From Acephala macrosclerotiorum (taxonomy: Eukaryota > Ascomycota > Leotiomycetes > Helotiales > Mollisiaceae), in the NCBI GenBank assembly GCA_014904845.1, contig MU119948.1, positions 1 to 11,912 on the forward strand: a stretch of 11,912 bases of DNA, given 5' to 3'. Each line of letters begins with the position of its first letter. Position 1 is the stretch's first letter. Under the pieces are notes generated by a model. It was given only the letters and a program-made list of their open reading frames with translations, was not told the DNA's origin and made no database searches. This document shows, in pieces, positions 10,602 through 11,912 of the stretch. The translations under genes and the position numbers were made by a program.

Positions 10602-10656
10602 GATAAGTAGTAGTTTGAGATTCTGCCGGGCGGTGAAGCCGATAAGCTGATAAGCT
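10602..10656 (+). promoter_or_regulatory. Cluster of three GATAAG sites (possible GATA-factor sites)
   Basis: GATAAG occurs at 10602-10607, 10641-10646 and 10649-10654, all in the same orientation and each preceded by A, C or T, so all fit the fungal HGATAR consensus. The last two sit in an exact 8-bp tandem duplication, GATAAGCT at 10641-10656. Fungal GATA regulators such as AreA/NIT2 (nitrogen) and the SRE/SreA type (iron) bind this core, often at paired sites. No target gene lies in the window, so regulatory function is inference. The repeat could instead be part of a folded RNA. Confidence 0.3.
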
Positions 10657-10825
10657 CTTAGTGCCTAAAACAGAAACGCACTTGCTATCCCCTGCGCTGG
10701 TGAAACATGTCTAGCGCTAAGCAAAGGGTCTAGCACGGACACCACTACATAAAATTATGTACCTTTGCATACAAATCTGTTAGTAAGATATATCATTTGA
10801 ATGAAACTTTATTCAGTACTTTTTT
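10615..10825 (+). ncRNA. Candidate structured noncoding RNA, unassigned family
   Basis: Stems that can be drawn in order are GGC/GCC (10629-10631 with 10638-10640), AGTGC/GCACT (10660-10664 with 10678-10682), a seven-pair stem with one G-T (10694-10700 with 10711-10717), TACATA/TATGTA (10746-10751 with 10756-10761) and an eight-pair stem at 10798-10815. An outer CTTGC/GCAAAG pairing (10681-10685 with 10721-10726) can enclose the seven-pair stem but overlaps the AGTGC/GCACT stem by two bases. A T6 run at 10820-10825 follows, resembling an RNA polymerase III terminator. No tRNA-type A/B boxes, rRNA segment, snRNA motif or group I intron core was recognised. Strand and ends are guesses. The high G+C and intact sequence beside a destroyed block argue for unique DNA, but RNA function is unproven. 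Confidence 0.25.
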
Positions 10826-10957
10826 ACTTTATATAGATACACATTACAAAATATATAATTATTAATTGATTTTTTTATTTTTTTATTTATAGTTTTTTTA
10901 AAGACTTTTTAGTATTTTGATTTATATAAATACTATACGCAAGTGTTTCTAGGGCGC

Positions 10958-10986
10958 GATTCTCAGTAGTGTAAATACTAGAGATC
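10958..10986. repeat. Bulged 10-bp hairpin
   Basis: GAT, CTC and AGTA pair in order with TACT, GAG and ATC across a seven-base loop, with one bulged base on each side. It lies just after a small GC-rich patch (AGGGCGCG at 10951-10958). There is no known function. Confidence 0.45.
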
Positions 10987-11120
10987 AGAATTAAATACTT
11001 TTTTATTTTCAAATTTTATTCGTAAATTCTCTAATTTTATTTTTTTAAAATATTTTAAAAATTTATAATACAATTTTGTTTTGAATTGTAAATGCGTAAA
11101 AAAACGTCTATTTACTATAT

Positions 11121-11166
11121 TTAATCGATATAATTTATAAGCATTTATATAAATTATATCGATTAA
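11121..11166. repeat. 19-bp perfect inverted repeat with 8-base loop
   Basis: The left arm 11121-11139 and right arm 11148-11166 are exact reverse complements, including the CG in each arm, and enclose an 8-base spacer at 11140-11147. Nineteen consecutive matches with no mismatch exceed what the surrounding low-complexity DNA shows elsewhere. It could form a cruciform or an RNA hairpin, or be a short fold-back remnant. No coding frame borders it and no target-site duplication is evident. Confidence 0.8.
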
Positions 11167-11201
11167 TTAATAGAATAAAAATTATTAAATTTTAAATATA
11201 A

Positions 11202-11219
11202 TTTTATACGTTTTATACG
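11202..11219. repeat. 9-bp tandem pair
   Basis: TTTTATACG is repeated directly at 11202-11210 and 11211-11219. It is a small slippage-type duplication. Confidence 0.6.
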
Positions 11220-11348
11220 TTTTTTTGAATTGATTCGTAAAATTTACATTTTTTATATATTGATTGTAATCGTTAATAAAACAAAAAATTTGCAAGTTTT
11301 TCATATAATTATTTTTAAATACTTTTTTTATAATTTGCTTATTTATTG

Positions 11349-11370
11349 ACGTTTTTATAAAACGTTTTTT
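11349..11370. repeat. 7-bp hairpin followed by a T run
   Basis: ACGTTTT (11349-11355) pairs with AAAACGT (11359-11365) around a TAT loop, and the last base runs into T6 (11365-11370). The shape imitates a bacterial intrinsic terminator, but the stem is weak and the context looks eukaryotic, so I record it only as an inverted repeat. Confidence 0.4.
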
Positions 11371-11912
11371 AGTTTTTTTTTTAAAATTTTTTATTTTATT
11401 TATTATATAAATATTATTTAAATCAAAAATAATATTATTATTTTATTAAACTAAATAAAAAGTATTTTGAATTACTATTGCAAAAAGAAAATTCTATTTT
11501 AATTTTATAATAAATCGAGTTTTAAATTTTGTCAAAATATTAAAAAAATTTTTATACGATTTTGTAATATTAATAACGTCGAAATTGCAAATTCGTAGTT
11601 TTAAAAACAAAAATATCGATATAAAGTAATTATTAAAATAAATTGTAAAATATTAGCGTAATAAAAAAAATATAAAATTTTGTATAAAACAATTAATACA
11701 AATGAGTATTAAATAGTAAATTATATTTTGTAATTTTTTTTTTTGAGAATTTTAAATTTAATTATATATATATTTATAATTTGCGATTTTATAAATTTTA
11801 TATTTTTATTTTATTAATTTATTCAATATTTTATATATATATATAGAAATTTAAAATTATTAGTAAAATTGAAAAAAAAAAAACGTAAAAAAAAAAAATA
11901 TATTTATTAAAA

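Larger units (their letters stand above)
10346..10825. other. Un-mutated, noncoding, hairpin-rich island
   Basis: G+C jumps to 28/60 in 10381-10440 and 63/120 in 10621-10740. All dinucleotides, including CpA and TpG, are present, so this DNA was not hit by RIP. It has no credible coding frame: the longest open frame (63 codons, 10360-10551) runs through two hairpins and ends in AT-rich sequence. In roughly 450 bases at least seven inverted repeats can be drawn. Possible explanations are unique sequence beside a mutated repeat, a short insertion below the RIP length threshold, or a structured RNA locus. The middle (about 10500-10560) is AT-rich but still keeps CpA. Confidence 0.7.
10826..11912. 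other. AT-rich intergenic flank, not CpG-restricted
   Basis: The DNA is still very AT-rich, but TpG, CpA, ApG and CpT are common. In 11461-11520 eight G/C bases lie outside CpG and only one CpG is present. This flank therefore escaped the saturation seen left of 10345, or received only light mutation. No open frame longer than a few tens of codons and no RNA gene are visible. Several short inverted repeats occur and are listed separately. It is probably ordinary intergenic DNA leading to a gene outside the window. Confidence 0.5.

Noticed and set aside
10648..10677. Hammerhead-ribozyme-like words: CTGATAAG followed by CAGAAAC.
   Set aside because: The catalytic core requires CTGANGA, and the essential G of the core (G8) is A here. 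No stem II joins the two words, so it cannot be a functional hammerhead.
10665..10765. Short open frame on the minus strand through the GC-rich part of the island.
   Set aside because: Only about 30 codons between stops, no plausible start context and no recognisable motif. It is expected by chance in 50% G+C DNA.
10620..10765. tRNA, 5S rRNA or tRNA-derived SINE.
   Set aside because: No cloverleaf can be drawn, no GGTTCGANTCC-type B box is present, and the only similar word (GTTCGGCGACTC at 10390-10401) lies within the hairpin and has the wrong spacing.
11349..11370. Intrinsic transcription terminator.
   Set aside because: The stem is only seven pairs with two G-C pairs and a three-base loop, no gene precedes it, and the window appears eukaryotic.
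1..11912. Fungal mitochondrial DNA with AT spacers and GC-rich hairpin clusters.
   Set aside because: AT-rich mitochondrial spacers do not normally confine residual GC to CpG, no mitochondrial gene, tRNA or rRNA is seen in 11.9 kb, and CpA-to-TpA differences between repeats fit nuclear RIP. Read depth would settle it.

Overview
This window looks like repeat-induced point mutation (RIP) wreckage from a filamentous ascomycete (Pezizomycotina). About 87% of it, from base 1 to roughly 10,345, is only a few percent G+C. The remaining G and C sit almost entirely inside CpG dinucleotides. In 5401-5761, for example, I count 17 CpGs and only two G/C bases outside a CpG (5500 and 5600). CpA/TpG, CpT/ApG and CpC/GpG are nearly gone on both strands. 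That is the expected end state of C-to-T mutation that hits CpA, CpT and CpC and spares CpG, as in RIP. Tandem-repeat copies inside the block differ at transition sites, including CpA versus TpA, which supports this. The genus cannot be named from the sequence.

Layout. Bases 1-10,345 are a gene-free, degraded block. It contains short tandem arrays: a 28-bp unit at 12-95, a 12/13-bp unit at 3732-3820, a 34-bp unit at 5149-5250 with a probable degenerate extension to about 5710, a 42-bp duplication at 6465-6555, and 7- and 14-bp units near 8.3 and 8.6 kb. No protein domain, rRNA or tRNA can be recognised in it. The parent sequence may have been transposons, but it is mutated beyond recognition by eye. 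Subtelomeric or pericentromeric heterochromatin is a reasonable inference.

Composition changes sharply at about 10,345-10,360. Bases 10,360-10,500 and 10,615-10,765 are 45-55% G+C, keep CpA/TpG and show no RIP. This island has no convincing coding frame. It is packed with inverted repeats: a GC-rich double hairpin at 10375-10488, an A/T stem at 10545-10563, and a run of stems from 10626 to 10815 ending just before a T6 tract. It also has three GATAAG motifs within 55 bp. It could be a structured RNA, a small hairpin-rich element, or unique regulatory DNA beside the RIP block.

From about 10,826 to the end the DNA is AT-rich but not CpG-restricted. It looks like ordinary, or at most lightly mutated, intergenic sequence. 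It carries a 19-bp perfect inverted repeat (11121-11166) and smaller hairpins. I see no gene there. No protein-coding gene can be supported anywhere in the window.
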